A DNA stretch of 14,103 nucleotides. Source: Massilia sp. Its GTDB lineage: Bacteria > Pseudomonadota > Gammaproteobacteria > Burkholderiales > Burkholderiaceae_D. Shown here piece after piece: positions 1 to 7,735 of the stretch (the stretch's first letter is position 1; every line of letters starts with the position of its first letter). The translations under genes and the position numbers were made by a program. Location: positions 1-14,103 of the forward strand of contig JAQGNM010000295.1 in assembly GCA_028291845.1 (NCBI GenBank). Reading direction: 5' to 3'. The notes beneath the pieces are model-generated. The model did no database searches, was not told the origin of the DNA, and saw nothing but the letters and a program-made list of their open reading frames with translations.

Positions 1-1177
1 TGAAGGGCATGGCGACCAGGACCGGTCCGAATACCTCTTCCTGCGCAAGTGCATGGGTATGCGGAACGTCGCGCAACAGCACCGGGGGCTGAAAGTAGCC
101 ATCCCCATCCGCCCCGGCGGCGAGCGATGCCTTCGCCGCGCATTTTATGCCGTCGGTCTCGGCAAGTTCGAGGAACTTGCGAACCCGCTGGAGTTGAGCC
201 TGGTTAATCAGTGGGCCACAGTCGTAGTCGCCGCTGGCCGGGCCGACCTTCACGCCCTCGAAAAGCCGGGATAGCCTTTCGATGACCGCTTCATAGATCG
301 ATTCCTGCACGAGCAGCCGACTGCCGGCCGAACATGTCTGCCCGGCATTCTGGACGATGGCATTGCAGATGACTGGCAAGGCGGCATCGAGATCGGCATC
401 CTCGAATACGATCTGCGGCGATTTCCCGCCCAGCTCCAGCGTAACGGGGCAGTGGTGAGTGGCTGCGGCCTGTGCCACCCGCGTGCCGGTCACGGGCGAG
501 CCGGTGAACGAGATATGGGCGATCCCCGGATGCTCGGTCAGGGCTGCGCCTGCCTCGTGCCCGTAGCCTGTGACCACGTTCAGGACACCGGCCGGGAATC
601 CGGCTTCCGCCGCCAGCGCTGCGAGGTAAAGATACGACTGGCAGGCATCCTCGGCGGGCTTGACGACACATGCGTTGCCCGCGGCGAGCGAAGCGGCAAC
701 ACTGCGTCCGAACATTGCGGCCGGGTAGTTCCATGGAATGATATGGCCCGTAACGCCATGCGGTTCACGAATCGTGAGCACCGTATGGCCGTTCAGGAAG
801 GGAATCGTTTCTCCGTGCAGCTTGTCGCAAGCACCCGCGTAAAACTCGAGGTAGCGTGCACACACGGTGATGTCGGCCGCAGCCTGGCGCAAGGGTTTTC
901 CGGTGTCCTTCGACTCGATGTGCGTGAGTTCTTCGTGCTTGTCGAGCACCAGGCGATGCAATCGCATCAGCAGGCGACCGCGCTCGACCGCCGTCACCTT
1001 GGTCCACTCCCCGGCAAACGCTTGCTGGGCTGCCTTCACGGCGCTGTCGACATCGGCGGCGTTACCGCGCGCTATGCGAGTGTATTCCTTGCCGGTCGAC
1101 GGATCGTAGACTGGAATCGTCTCGCCGCTGCGCGGCGCCACCCATTGATTACCGATGTAATGATGTCCAACAGTCAT
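1..1177 (-). CDS. NAD(P)-dependent aldehyde dehydrogenase, 3' end cut off by window edge
   Basis: Aldehyde dehydrogenase superfamily enzyme, expected to oxidise an aldehyde to a carboxylate with NAD(P)+ in the cytoplasm. 392 residues are visible; the family is usually about 480-500, so roughly 90-110 C-terminal residues lie beyond the left edge. Family motifs read from the translation: IIPWN with oxyanion-hole Asn150, VVKPAE with cofactor-binding Lys173, the FTGS cofactor loop near 224-227, LELGGKSP with general base Glu248, GQTCSAGSR with nucleophile Cys282, and EEVFGPV near 380. The sequence is betaine-aldehyde-dehydrogenase-like in general appearance, but substrate cannot be assigned. The ATG at 1175-1177 is preceded by a strong GGAGGAG Shine-Dalgarno that lies inside the last codons of the upstream dioxygenase gene. 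Only one base separates that gene's stop from this start, so the two are almost certainly co-transcribed and translationally coupled. It probably acts on an aldehyde made from the dioxygenase product. Confidence 0.95.
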   Translation of the reverse strand, partial: MTVGHHYIGNQWVAPRSGETIPVYDPSTGKEYTRIARGNAADVDSAVKAAQQAFAGEWTKVTAVERGRLLMRLHRLVLDKHEELTHIESKDTGKPLRQAAADITVCARYLEFYAGACDKLHGETIPFLNGHTVLTIREPHGVTGHIIPWNYPAAMFGRSVAASLAAGNACVVKPAEDACQSYLYLAALAAEAGFPAGVLNVVTGYGHEAGAALTEHPGIAHISFTGSPVTGTRVAQAAATHHCPVTLELGGKSPQIVFEDADLDAALPVICNAIVQNAGQTCSAGSRLLVQESIYEAVIERLSRLFEGVKVGPASGDYDCGPLINQAQLQRVRKFLELAETDGIKCAAKASLAAGADGDGYFQPPVLLRDVPHTHALAQEEVFGPVLVAMPF

Positions 1178-1178
1178 C

Positions 1179-2009
1179 TTAACTCTCCTCCAGGACTGCG
1201 CTGCGCGCACTGTCCAGAATGCCGCTGTCGCTTTCGACAGGAAGCGGCTGCCAGTTGGTGGATCGAACGAAGTCGCCGCGCGGCTTCTCGACGTCATGAG
1301 GGCGGTTGGCGACGCGGTTGTAAGTGACATAGGCCTGCCACCGGTCTTCCGCCGACATGTTTGCGCCGGAGCCGTGGACGGTCAGGCAGTGGAACAATAC
1401 CAATGTGCCGGCCTTGCCCACGATGGGCACCGGGGCGGCGTGGGATTTCATGATTTCCTTCAGCTTCTTCGTCTCGACGGCGCGTTGGGGTAACTGATAG
1501 GCGGCCTGGCTGTCGTCGTAATAGTGCTCCAGAAGGCCGAGCTTGTGGCTGCCGGGGATCATGTACAGCGAACCGTGGATCTCTTTCGTATCGCTCATCA
1601 GCAAAAGTGTCGTGACCATATCGTTCTGCTCATAACCGTCATGCACCCAGTAGCCGAAGTCCTGGTGCCACAGCCAGCCGCTTCCTTCAAGCGCCGATTT
1701 GGTATTCACCTTGGTGTGAGCAATGTACACCTCGTCGCTGTTCTGCAGTTGCATGACGGGCTTGAGCATGCGGGGAGTCCGGGTCAGCGCGCGATAGGCG
1801 GCCGAGCGCACAGGACCGTCTTCCTCATGGACCCTGAAAATCGAACGCACCGCGCCGCTGCGCTCGCGGAAAATCTCGGCGGCATCGACCTTGCACAGGC
1901 GCTCGGTGTCTTCGCGCAGTACCGCAATTTCTTCGGCACTGTAGCAGTTGGGTATCACAAGAAAGCCATCCCGATGGTAGTCGGCGATCTGTTGTTTGGT
2001 CAGTTCCAT
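1179..2009 (-). CDS. Phytanoyl-CoA dioxygenase family (EctD-like) Fe(II)/2-oxoglutarate oxygenase
   Basis: Non-haem Fe(II)/2-oxoglutarate-dependent oxygenase of the PhyH family, 276 residues. The iron triad is visible as H115-x-D117 in WHQDFGYW and H212 in LTVHGSG; R223 is the likely 2-oxoglutarate carboxylate ligand. The stretch around residues 105-155, including WHQDF and GSLYMIPGSHKLG, resembles the ectoine hydroxylase signature (WHSDFETW and PGSH), as does the RSIFRVH segment near 55-61. No ectoine biosynthesis genes are present and the signature is not identical, so ectoine hydroxylase is not claimed. A small amino-acid-like or zwitterionic substrate is possible by analogy only. The ATG at 2009 is chosen because AGGAG sits 6 nt upstream; an in-frame GTG at 2036 has no better site. 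It lies downstream of an MFS transporter and directly upstream of an aldehyde dehydrogenase on the same strand, which suggests one catabolic unit. Confidence 0.9.
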   Translation of the reverse strand: MELTKQQIADYHRDGFLVIPNCYSAEEIAVLREDTERLCKVDAAEIFRERSGAVRSIFRVHEEDGPVRSAAYRALTRTPRMLKPVMQLQNSDEVYIAHTKVNTKSALEGSGWLWHQDFGYWVHDGYEQNDMVTTLLLMSDTKEIHGSLYMIPGSHKLGLLEHYYDDSQAAYQLPQRAVETKKLKEIMKSHAAPVPIVGKAGTLVLFHCLTVHGSGANMSAEDRWQAYVTYNRVANRPHDVEKPRGDFVRSTNWQPLPVESDSGILDSARSAVLEES

Positions 2010-2288
2010 GTTGTCTCCTAAAATTTGATGGGCCACTAGGCTGAGGAAAGTCTACGACGGCGGCAAATTTTCTGGTTATCGATTTGCGATTACCGGATTG
2101 CCTTCTTTCGAATCAAGAACATGCAGGCGGCGGCGAGCTGGACAACGCTGAAATCAGCACGACAGCCGCTCGACGGCGCGCGAGGAATCGGCGGTCGAAG
2201 AGAAGCATGGTCGCGCAGCGGTTTCTCGATGGCATTGGGCGGGAAGTCCCGAATGGTCATGTGCAAATCCCGTCGGCTCGCTCGCACG
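2010..2288 (-). other. 279-bp gap between transporter and dioxygenase, with a doubtful 56-codon frame
   Basis: No confident gene is present. On the minus strand a 56-codon frame (2090-2260) begins about 28 nt after the transporter stop with MTIRDFPPNAIEKPLRDHA and ends in IRKKAIR. It has only a weak possible ribosome site and I recognise no family. It could be a short real peptide, a remnant of a lost gene, or chance. The rest of the gap probably carries the dioxygenase leader and the dyad at 2074-2094. The gap means the transporter may not share a transcript with the two enzymes. Confidence 0.4.
2074..2094. promoter_or_regulatory. Candidate operator dyad upstream of the dioxygenase
   Basis: GGTTATCG and CGATTACC flank a 5-nt centre and form an 8-bp inverted repeat with one mismatch. 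It lies 65 bp upstream of the dioxygenase ATG and after the transporter stop, a normal position for a regulator site. The binding protein is unknown and no regulator gene is visible in the window. The repeat is seen; the function is inferred. Confidence 0.35.
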
Positions 2289-3596
2289 CTATTTGTTGAC
2301 TAGCTTCCCTGGCAAGAGAAACGTCATCGCGCTTCCGACAAGGATGCACGCCGCAAGGACGTACAGACCGATCGCAGTATTGCCGGTCTGGTCCTTGACC
2401 CAGCCAAGCATATACGGACTCATGAAGCCGGCGAGATTACCGAGCGAGTTGACAAGCGCAATGCCCGCGGCAGCTGCGACGCCACGCAATAGCGCTGGAG
2501 GCAGGCTCCAGAACTGGGAAACCACCGCCATGACCCCGGAGACGGCCAGCGTCAATGAAGCCACCGTGAGTACCGGGCTGGCGTTATAGAGCGCCGCCAG
2601 GCACAGGCCAATGGCGCCCAATACCCCCGGAATGGCCAGGTGCCAGCGACGCTCGCGCATCTTGTCGGAGCTGCGTCCGACGAGAATCATGGCGACGATG
2701 GTGACGGTGTAGGGAATTGCAGTCAGCATGCCGATCTGGAAGGTATCCTTGATGCCGCTATCCTTTACGATCGTCGGCAACCAGAACAGCAGGCCATACT
2801 CGCCCATCAAGATGAAGCAGTACTGCAGGCAAAGCAGCCATACGCGCTTGTCCTTGAAGGCCCCGCTCAGGGAATGCACGCTGTCCGACTTCGCTTCCAG
2901 TTCGACATTCGACTTCAGGACCATCTTTTCATCGGCCGTCAGCCACTTTGCTGCGTCGATCCCGTTATCAAGGTAGAAAAATACCATGATGCCGAGCAGG
3001 ATCGACGGGATGGCCTCCAGAAAGAACATCCATTGCCAGCCGGACCAGACGCCCGCAGCGGCGGTAGCGCTCATGATCCATCCCGAGAGTGGGCCGCCGA
3101 TCATCCCGGCAAGAGGGATCCCGGCCAGGAAGAGCGCAGTAATGCTGCCGCGGCGCTTTGCCGGATACCAGTAGGTCAGATAGAGAAGTATGCCTGGCAG
3201 GAAGCCGGCTTCGGCTATGCCAAGAAGGAAGCGCAACAGGTAAAACATGCCGGTCGTCTTGACGAAGACCATGCAAGCCGAAATGATACCCCAGGTGATC
3301 ATGATCCGGGCCATCCATATACGGGCGCCGACCTTGTGCATGATGACGTTGCTTGGCACTTCGAAAAGCACGTACCCGAGAAAGAAAATGCCTGCCCCGA
3401 GACCGTATGCGGTCTCGCTGAATTTCAGTTCGTTCAGCATTTGCAACTTTGCAAAGCCGACATTCACCCTGTCCAGATAACCGAATGTATAGCAAAGAAG
3501 CAGAAAGGGGATGAGGCGCCAGGTGACCTTGGCATAGACGTGTGCGTCGGAGCGCGTGGCGACCGACGTGTCAAAGGAAGCTGCTTCAGATAGCAT
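2289..3596 (-). CDS. MFS transporter, anion:cation symporter (ACS) type
   Basis: Major facilitator superfamily inner-membrane permease, 435 residues, the usual length for the ACS (anion:cation symporter) subfamily that takes up organic anions such as hydroxyphenylacetate, tartrate, galactonate or phthalate. The first membrane segment is followed by YLDRVNVGFAKLQM, matching the ACS hallmark D-R-x-N-I/V-G-F-A. Other features are the R-F-L-L-G-I-A-E-A-G-F-LPG segment in helix 4, a central hydrophilic loop around residues 205-245, and a second half with about six more hydrophobic segments. The ATG at 3596 is preceded by GGAG at about 8 nt. It is the first gene of the leftward set ending in a dioxygenase and an aldehyde dehydrogenase, so it probably imports their substrate. 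A specific substrate cannot be read from the sequence. Confidence 0.92.
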   Translation of the reverse strand: MLSEAASFDTSVATRSDAHVYAKVTWRLIPFLLLCYTFGYLDRVNVGFAKLQMLNELKFSETAYGLGAGIFFLGYVLFEVPSNVIMHKVGARIWMARIMITWGIISACMVFVKTTGMFYLLRFLLGIAEAGFLPGILLYLTYWYPAKRRGSITALFLAGIPLAGMIGGPLSGWIMSATAAAGVWSGWQWMFFLEAIPSILLGIMVFFYLDNGIDAAKWLTADEKMVLKSNVELEAKSDSVHSLSGAFKDKRVWLLCLQYCFILMGEYGLLFWLPTIVKDSGIKDTFQIGMLTAIPYTVTIVAMILVGRSSDKMRERRWHLAIPGVLGAIGLCLAALYNASPVLTVASLTLAVSGVMAVVSQFWSLPPALLRGVAAAAGIALVNSLGNLAGFMSPYMLGWVKDQTGNTAIGLYVLAACILVGSAMTFLLPGKLVNK

Positions 3597-4351
3597 TGTC
3601 TCGCTCCAAAGGGTGCCGATTTTGGCATCTTATTGTGTGGATGAATGCCGACTTGATTTGCCGGCGAATACCCGCGTACAACTCTCGACCACGCGACGTT
3701 TGTTTTGCAGCGCGGCATCACAGAATCGAAAGGCAGCTTTCCAATGCAAGAGATGTAGGGTGCAGGTGCAGAACAATTATCCGTCTTTGGATGAGCGTTG
3801 CAATTCGTATATTGGAAACGCCGCCGTCGCGATTAGGTAAGCAAGCGCACGGCCCGGTTTCATGTATTGATGAAGCGGCTCAGCGGCGCCGGCAGGACCG
3901 CCCGATGGCCGCACCACAAAAACGTTGGCCAGGCAATATTTTTGTAACTGATGGTTGCCGTATGGAAATTTATAGACTAAGCTTGCGATAAGGTCTGATG
4001 TGCTGCCTGACGTTCACATCTGCCTTTCCAGGTTGCCCATCCCCGCTACCGCACTGCGCCTCTGGTCAGTTTTTCCTGTTTGCCCCCATCTGGCGCGCGC
4101 AAACATTCATTTTCGGCCCCAACTCCGCCGTTCCAGTTCCGTCGCTGAATTTCTCGCCTCTACCCTGGGCGCCGCGGCGTAAGGCGTCGATCTTCGAAAA
4201 GTTCGGGAGTTGCGGCCACGATGCCGTCCTCCGCATCGCCAACGCTCCGAGTACGCCAAAGGCGTGGTCAAAGCTGCGCGCGGACCTTCACGTCCCAAGC
4301 GAAAAGTTGGCAGCTTGAATTCCCTCATTACAAACTCTAACGAAGAAATAA
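3597..4351. other. 755-bp intergenic spacer between divergent transporter and chemoreceptor genes
   Basis: No convincing coding sequence was found on either strand. Open frames of 60-149 codons exist, but they read as low-complexity, arginine/proline/serine-rich translations with no recognisable motif or good ribosome site. No regulator gene, tRNA or transposase remnant was recognised. The segment must contain the promoters of both flanking genes, but I cannot place either with confidence. The length is unusual beside the short gaps elsewhere in the window. It could hold decayed coding sequence, a small RNA or long leaders. Confidence 0.5.
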
Positions 4352-6001
4352 ATGAAAATTGCTAACTTGAAAATCGGTCAACGCCTAAGCCTGGCGTTCG
4401 GCATCGTGCTGGCGCTGCTGATTGTGCTCACCGGCGTTGGCGTGATCAATATGGGGCTGCTGAACGATGCTACGAGTGCCTTGGCCAAAGAAAACTGGCC
4501 GAAGGCGCGGCTTGCCAACATAGCCCTCGATAATGCGCGCGGCAGTATCGCACGCGTGTTTCAGCTCGTGGCGACAAGCGACCCGGCGGAGGTTGCTACA
4601 GCGAAGGAACGGATGGGCGTCAATGCAAAAGCGATCAAGGAGTCGCTCGACAAACTCGCACCCTTGCTTGTCAAAGCGGAAGCAAAAGTAATGCTTGCTG
4701 ATTCGAATAAATTAATGCAGCAATATCTTGCATCAACTGAAAAGGTGTTGGGACTATTAGCCGATGGCAAAGACGAACAGGCAAGAAGTGTTGCATATGG
4801 TGAAACTTACCAAGCGTTGCACAAATTTGCCGGCACCTTGCGTTCGCAGATTGATTTCCAGGAAAAGTTGTTTGACGATACAGCCCAGGCGAGCGCCCGG
4901 ACCTACGCGTCTTCGCGGACCAATATGTTGATCCTGGGGAGCGCTGCGGTCTTGCTTGCGTTGATTTTTGCCTACATCATCACCCGCTCAATCACAATTC
5001 CGATCAGGAAAGCGGTGGCAATAGCCGAAACTGTTGCCAAGGGGGATCTCACCAGCCATTTTGAGGTGAATTCGACCGATGAAACGGGGCAGCTGCTGAA
5101 CGCCTTGCAAGAGATGAACAGCTCGCTGGTCGATATCGTGGGACAAGTACGGAGCGGGACAGTATCGATGGCGTCCGCATCGAGTGAAATTGCCAGCGGT
5201 AACCTCGATTTGTCTTCACGCACGGAGCAACAAGCAAGCGCCCTGGAAGAGACGGCGTCGTCGATGGAGGAAATGACCGCAACCGTGCGCCAAAATGCCG
5301 AGAACGCGCGGCAGGCGAATTCGCTGGCTGCTTCGGCGTCGCAGGTCGCCGTGAAGGGCGGAGACGTGGTGTCGCAGGTGGTCGAAACGATGGGCGCCAT
5401 CAACGATTCGTCCAGGAGGATTGTCGATATCATTGCCGTCATCGATGGCATCGCGTTCCAGACCAATATTCTGGCATTGAACGCGGCTGTCGAAGCCGCC
5501 CGCGCTGGCGAACAGGGGCGCGGTTTTGCCGTGGTCGCCGCCGAAGTACGCAATCTGGCGCAGCGTTCGGCAGCGGCCGCCAAGGAAATTAAAGTGCTGA
5601 TCGGAGATTCAGTCGAAAAAGTGGACTTTGGATCGAGGCTGGTCGATCAAGCGGGCAATACGATGGAAGAAATCGTCGCCAGCGTCCAGAGCGTCACCGA
5701 TATCATGAGCGAGATCAGCGCTGCCAGTCATGAACAAGAGTCGGGCATCGACCAAATTAACCGGGCGATCGGGGAAATGGACACAGTGACCCAACAAAAT
5801 GCTGCGCTGGTGGAAGAAGCGGCGGCTGCTGCTGAATCGCTGCAGGGACAATCGGCGCACCTGGCAGATGTGGTCAGCGTGTTCAAGCTGCAAGAGGGCA
5901 GGGTGGTCGCTTCAGCGGCTGCGGCACGGCCGGCCCGTCCCGCCAACGCAGTTGTGGGGCTGAAACCCCTGGCAGTACAGAAACTGGCGGCGGTGCGTTG
6001 A
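4352..6001 (+). CDS. Methyl-accepting chemotaxis protein
   Basis: Inner-membrane chemoreceptor, 549 residues, that senses a periplasmic signal and controls CheA through CheW. Layout: short cytoplasmic N-terminus, membrane segment at about 12-33, periplasmic helical domain at about 34-189 resembling the four-helix-bundle MCP sensor class, second membrane segment at about 190-212, HAMP at about 212-265, then a long coiled-coil signalling domain. The highly conserved hairpin tip lies at about 366-410 and contains AFQTNILALNAAVEAARAGE followed by GRGFAVVAAEVRNLAQRSA. Glutamate/glutamine-rich segments such as RTEQQASALEETASSMEEM are likely methylation regions. The C-terminus is Ala/Pro-rich and lacks the NWETF-type CheR tether. 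Ligand is unknown. The gene stands alone without che genes and is divergent from the transporter cassette, so sensing of that cassette's substrate is possible but unproven. Its start has only a weak purine-rich ribosome site (GAAGAA). Confidence 0.95.
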   Translation: MKIANLKIGQRLSLAFGIVLALLIVLTGVGVINMGLLNDATSALAKENWPKARLANIALDNARGSIARVFQLVATSDPAEVATAKERMGVNAKAIKESLDKLAPLLVKAEAKVMLADSNKLMQQYLASTEKVLGLLADGKDEQARSVAYGETYQALHKFAGTLRSQIDFQEKLFDDTAQASARTYASSRTNMLILGSAAVLLALIFAYIITRSITIPIRKAVAIAETVAKGDLTSHFEVNSTDETGQLLNALQEMNSSLVDIVGQVRSGTVSMASASSEIASGNLDLSSRTEQQASALEETASSMEEMTATVRQNAENARQANSLAASASQVAVKGGDVVSQVVETMGAINDSSRRIVDIIAVIDGIAFQTNILALNAAVEAARAGEQGRGFAVVAAEVRNLAQRSAAAAKEIKVLIGDSVEKVDFGSRLVDQAGNTMEEIVASVQSVTDIMSEISAASHEQESGIDQINRAIGEMDTVTQQNAALVEEAAAAAESLQGQSAHLADVVSVFKLQEGRVVASAAAARPARPANAVVGLKPLAVQKLAAVR

Positions 6002-6004
6002 CCC

Positions 6005-6050
6005 AAAGCACATCATCTTGATGCCGGTGCGAGCAATTTTAGTGTGCTTT
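6005..6050. terminator. Inverted repeat between convergent genes, possible bidirectional terminator
   Basis: AAAGCACA (6005-6012) and TGTGCTTT (6043-6050) are perfect 8-bp inverted arms around a 30-nt loop; a smaller CATCA/TGATG hairpin (6011-6023) overlaps the left arm. It begins 4 nt after the chemoreceptor stop, and its right arm overlaps the last codons of the convergent TPR gene. The long loop and the lack of a strong T-tract make a classical intrinsic terminator uncertain. Confidence 0.4.
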
Positions 6051-7703
6051 GACTACTGTAGCTTGAAGTTCGCGGGTCTCGGACACCCGCGCCAATAACG
6101 CGGCCGCCGCCTGGTTGCCGGGCTGCTGCGACAGCGCCGTGCGTAACGCGTTCTGCGCTTCGTCCCAGCGGCCCTGCGACGCATACAACACTCCCAGCTG
6201 GTGGTGCAACGCTGGCGCGTGGTAGGCCGCGCCGAGCGATGCGCGCAGTTCGGCTTCGCCGCGGACGTTGTCGCCACGGGCCAGGTGCGCCAGGCCCAGG
6301 CCGGCGTGGGCGGCGGCGGCGCAGGCGGGGTCGCGCAGGGCGATGGTGTAATGATGTTCGGCCTGCTGCGGGCGGCCCAGGTGCAGGGCGATGGCGCCCA
6401 GGCGCTGGGCGGCGGCGGGGTCGTCGCCGGCCAGGCGGGTGGCGCTGTCGAGATGGGGCTGGGCGCTGGCGATGTCGCCCGCCTGCATCAGCGCGGCGCC
6501 GGTAAGCATCGGGCCCCAGGGGCGGTCCGGCCAGGCGCGCGTCAGGCGCTCGCCCAGCACTTGCGCGGCCTGGCTTTCTCCCTGAAAGAAAAGGCACTGG
6601 GCCAGCAGGAAGGCCAGTTCATGGTCGTCCGGCCAGTTGCGCAATGCCGGGGCGAGCAGGGCGGCGGCAGCGGCGAAGTCGCCGTTGGCCATGGCGTCGG
6701 CCGCCATCGTGACCAGCCGTGCGCGCGCCAGGGCGGGACTGTCGGCGGCCTCGCCCGCAGCGGGCGGCGCCATCATCGGCGCGCCGGCGATGGTTCGCAG
6801 GAGGCCGTGGCCGGCGCCGTCGAGGATGCGGCCGGCGGCGCCGTCCTGGCGCAGGCCGAAGCGGGCCAGGATGGTGGCGGCGATATCGGCCAGGCCGGCG
6901 CCATGCACCAGCAGATCGGCCGCGGCCGCGAAGCCGGGGCCGGCTGCAATCAGGACGCCGTCGCTGCCGACAATGATGATGTCGGTACCACCGGCATGCT
7001 CGCCGGCGTCGGCCAGCACCAGCAAGCGCGCGATCATGGCGTCGAACAGCATGGCGGCGCCATCACCACCGCCGGCGAGCAGGGGACCGTAGTGGACCGC
7101 GGCGAATTGCCAGGGTGTCGATTCGATTAAATATGTGGCGGCGGCATGCATGCTGGCCGCGTGCGCCAGCGCCGTCGGATCGGCCGCGGCGCCGGCATGG
7201 TCGTCCAGTTCGTCGGGGTGCAGGCGCAGTTCGCGCAAGGATTCGCGCAGATCGGCGGGGTGAATGCAGCGTGGCGCCAGCGGCCAGTCGGCCTCGGGCG
7301 CTACCACTGCCGACGCATCGGCAAAGCGCGGATCGATGACGGTGGCCTGCCAGTCGGTGGCGCAGGCGGTGGCGGGCCAGCCGATTACGCAGCTGGCGAT
7401 GCCGGCCGTGTGCAGGGTTTCCCACACCGGGGCGCTGCGCCAGGAGCGCACGCCGGCAGCGTGTGTGCCGCCGCCGTCCGGGCGCAATTCAAGCGCGGCG
7501 GCAACGCCGTGCACGGCCGGCGCCATGCCGCTGGCCACGCTGGCCCACAAGGTGGCGCCGGATTGCACGCCGCACGCGAGATGACCGCTGACGCCGCCGT
7601 CGACGAGGCGCGCCAGGGTCGGCAGCTGGCCGGCGTCGATCAGCCGGTGCAGCAGCGGCCAGCCGGCGCCATCGACGCCGGCAAGAATCAGCTTGCGAGT
7701 CAG
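6039..7703 (-). CDS. Alkaline-phosphatase-superfamily domain fused to TPR repeats, probably catalytically degenerate
   Basis: The N-terminal ~300 residues align by eye with the type I phosphodiesterase/nucleotide pyrophosphatase-like family that is often fused to TPRs: KLILAGVDGAGWPLLHRLID matches the usual K-L-L-x-G-W-D-A-A-D-W start, SGATLWASVASG matches the LSPMLWTSIATG segment, and VIGWPAT, AAGPGF and ILARFGL match later landmarks. Residues ~325-540 contain TPR-like helical repeats ending in HHQLGVLYASQGRWDEAQNALRTAL. The metal-binding SDHGF loop is reduced to IIIVGSDGVLIAAGPGF and the usual D-x-x-x-H segment reads VHYGPLLAG, so phosphatase activity is doubtful; a scaffold role is inferred. 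Start: homology extends upstream of the first GTG (7568), but no ATG/GTG/TTG exists there in frame. The CTG at 7703 gives 554 residues and is a guess; a CTG overlapping the upstream stop (7739) is an alternative. It follows the PEP-CTERM gene closely on the same strand. Confidence 0.8.
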   Translation of the reverse strand: MTRKLILAGVDGAGWPLLHRLIDAGQLPTLARLVDGGVSGHLACGVQSGATLWASVASGMAPAVHGVAAALELRPDGGGTHAAGVRSWRSAPVWETLHTAGIASCVIGWPATACATDWQATVIDPRFADASAVVAPEADWPLAPRCIHPADLRESLRELRLHPDELDDHAGAAADPTALAHAASMHAAATYLIESTPWQFAAVHYGPLLAGGGDGAAMLFDAMIARLLVLADAGEHAGGTDIIIVGSDGVLIAAGPGFAAAADLLVHGAGLADIAATILARFGLRQDGAAGRILDGAGHGLLRTIAGAPMMAPPAAGEAADSPALARARLVTMAADAMANGDFAAAAALLAPALRNWPDDHELAFLLAQCLFFQGESQAAQVLGERLTRAWPDRPWGPMLTGAALMQAGDIASAQPHLDSATRLAGDDPAAAQRLGAIALHLGRPQQAEHHYTIALRDPACAAAAHAGLGLAHLARGDNVRGEAELRASLGAAYHAPALHHQLGVLYASQGRWDEAQNALRTALSQQPGNQAAAALLARVSETRELQATVVKAH

Positions 7704-7735
7704 CTTGAAACCCGGCTTGAAGTTCAGCTGATGAG

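Noticed and set aside
452..1327. Long plus-strand frame opposite the aldehyde dehydrogenase
   Set aside because: It is antisense to a gene with all catalytic motifs and its translation has no domain; a GC-rich shadow frame.
1179..2009. Naming the dioxygenase ectD (ectoine hydroxylase)
   Set aside because: Only partial match to the ectoine hydroxylase signature, no ectABC genes, and a catabolic neighbourhood; the general family name is safer.
3542..3991. 149-codon plus-strand frame overlapping the transporter start
   Set aside because: It overlaps the well-supported transporter gene antisense, is rich in Arg/Cys, and matches no family I know.
3970..3991. GCGATAA element as a flagellar sigma-28 -10 box for the chemoreceptor
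   Set aside because: The sequence at the correct distance upstream does not resemble TAAA-type -35 elements, and the site is about 360 bp from the start codon.
3998..4318. 106-codon plus-strand frame ahead of the chemoreceptor
   Set aside because: No recognisable motif, weak start context, and a Pro/Ser/Cys-rich translation typical of non-coding GC-rich DNA; treated as part of the spacer.
6201..7130. 309-codon plus-strand frame opposite the phosphatase-TPR gene
   Set aside because: Gly/Ala/Gln-rich low-complexity translation antisense to a recognised domain protein; a shadow frame.
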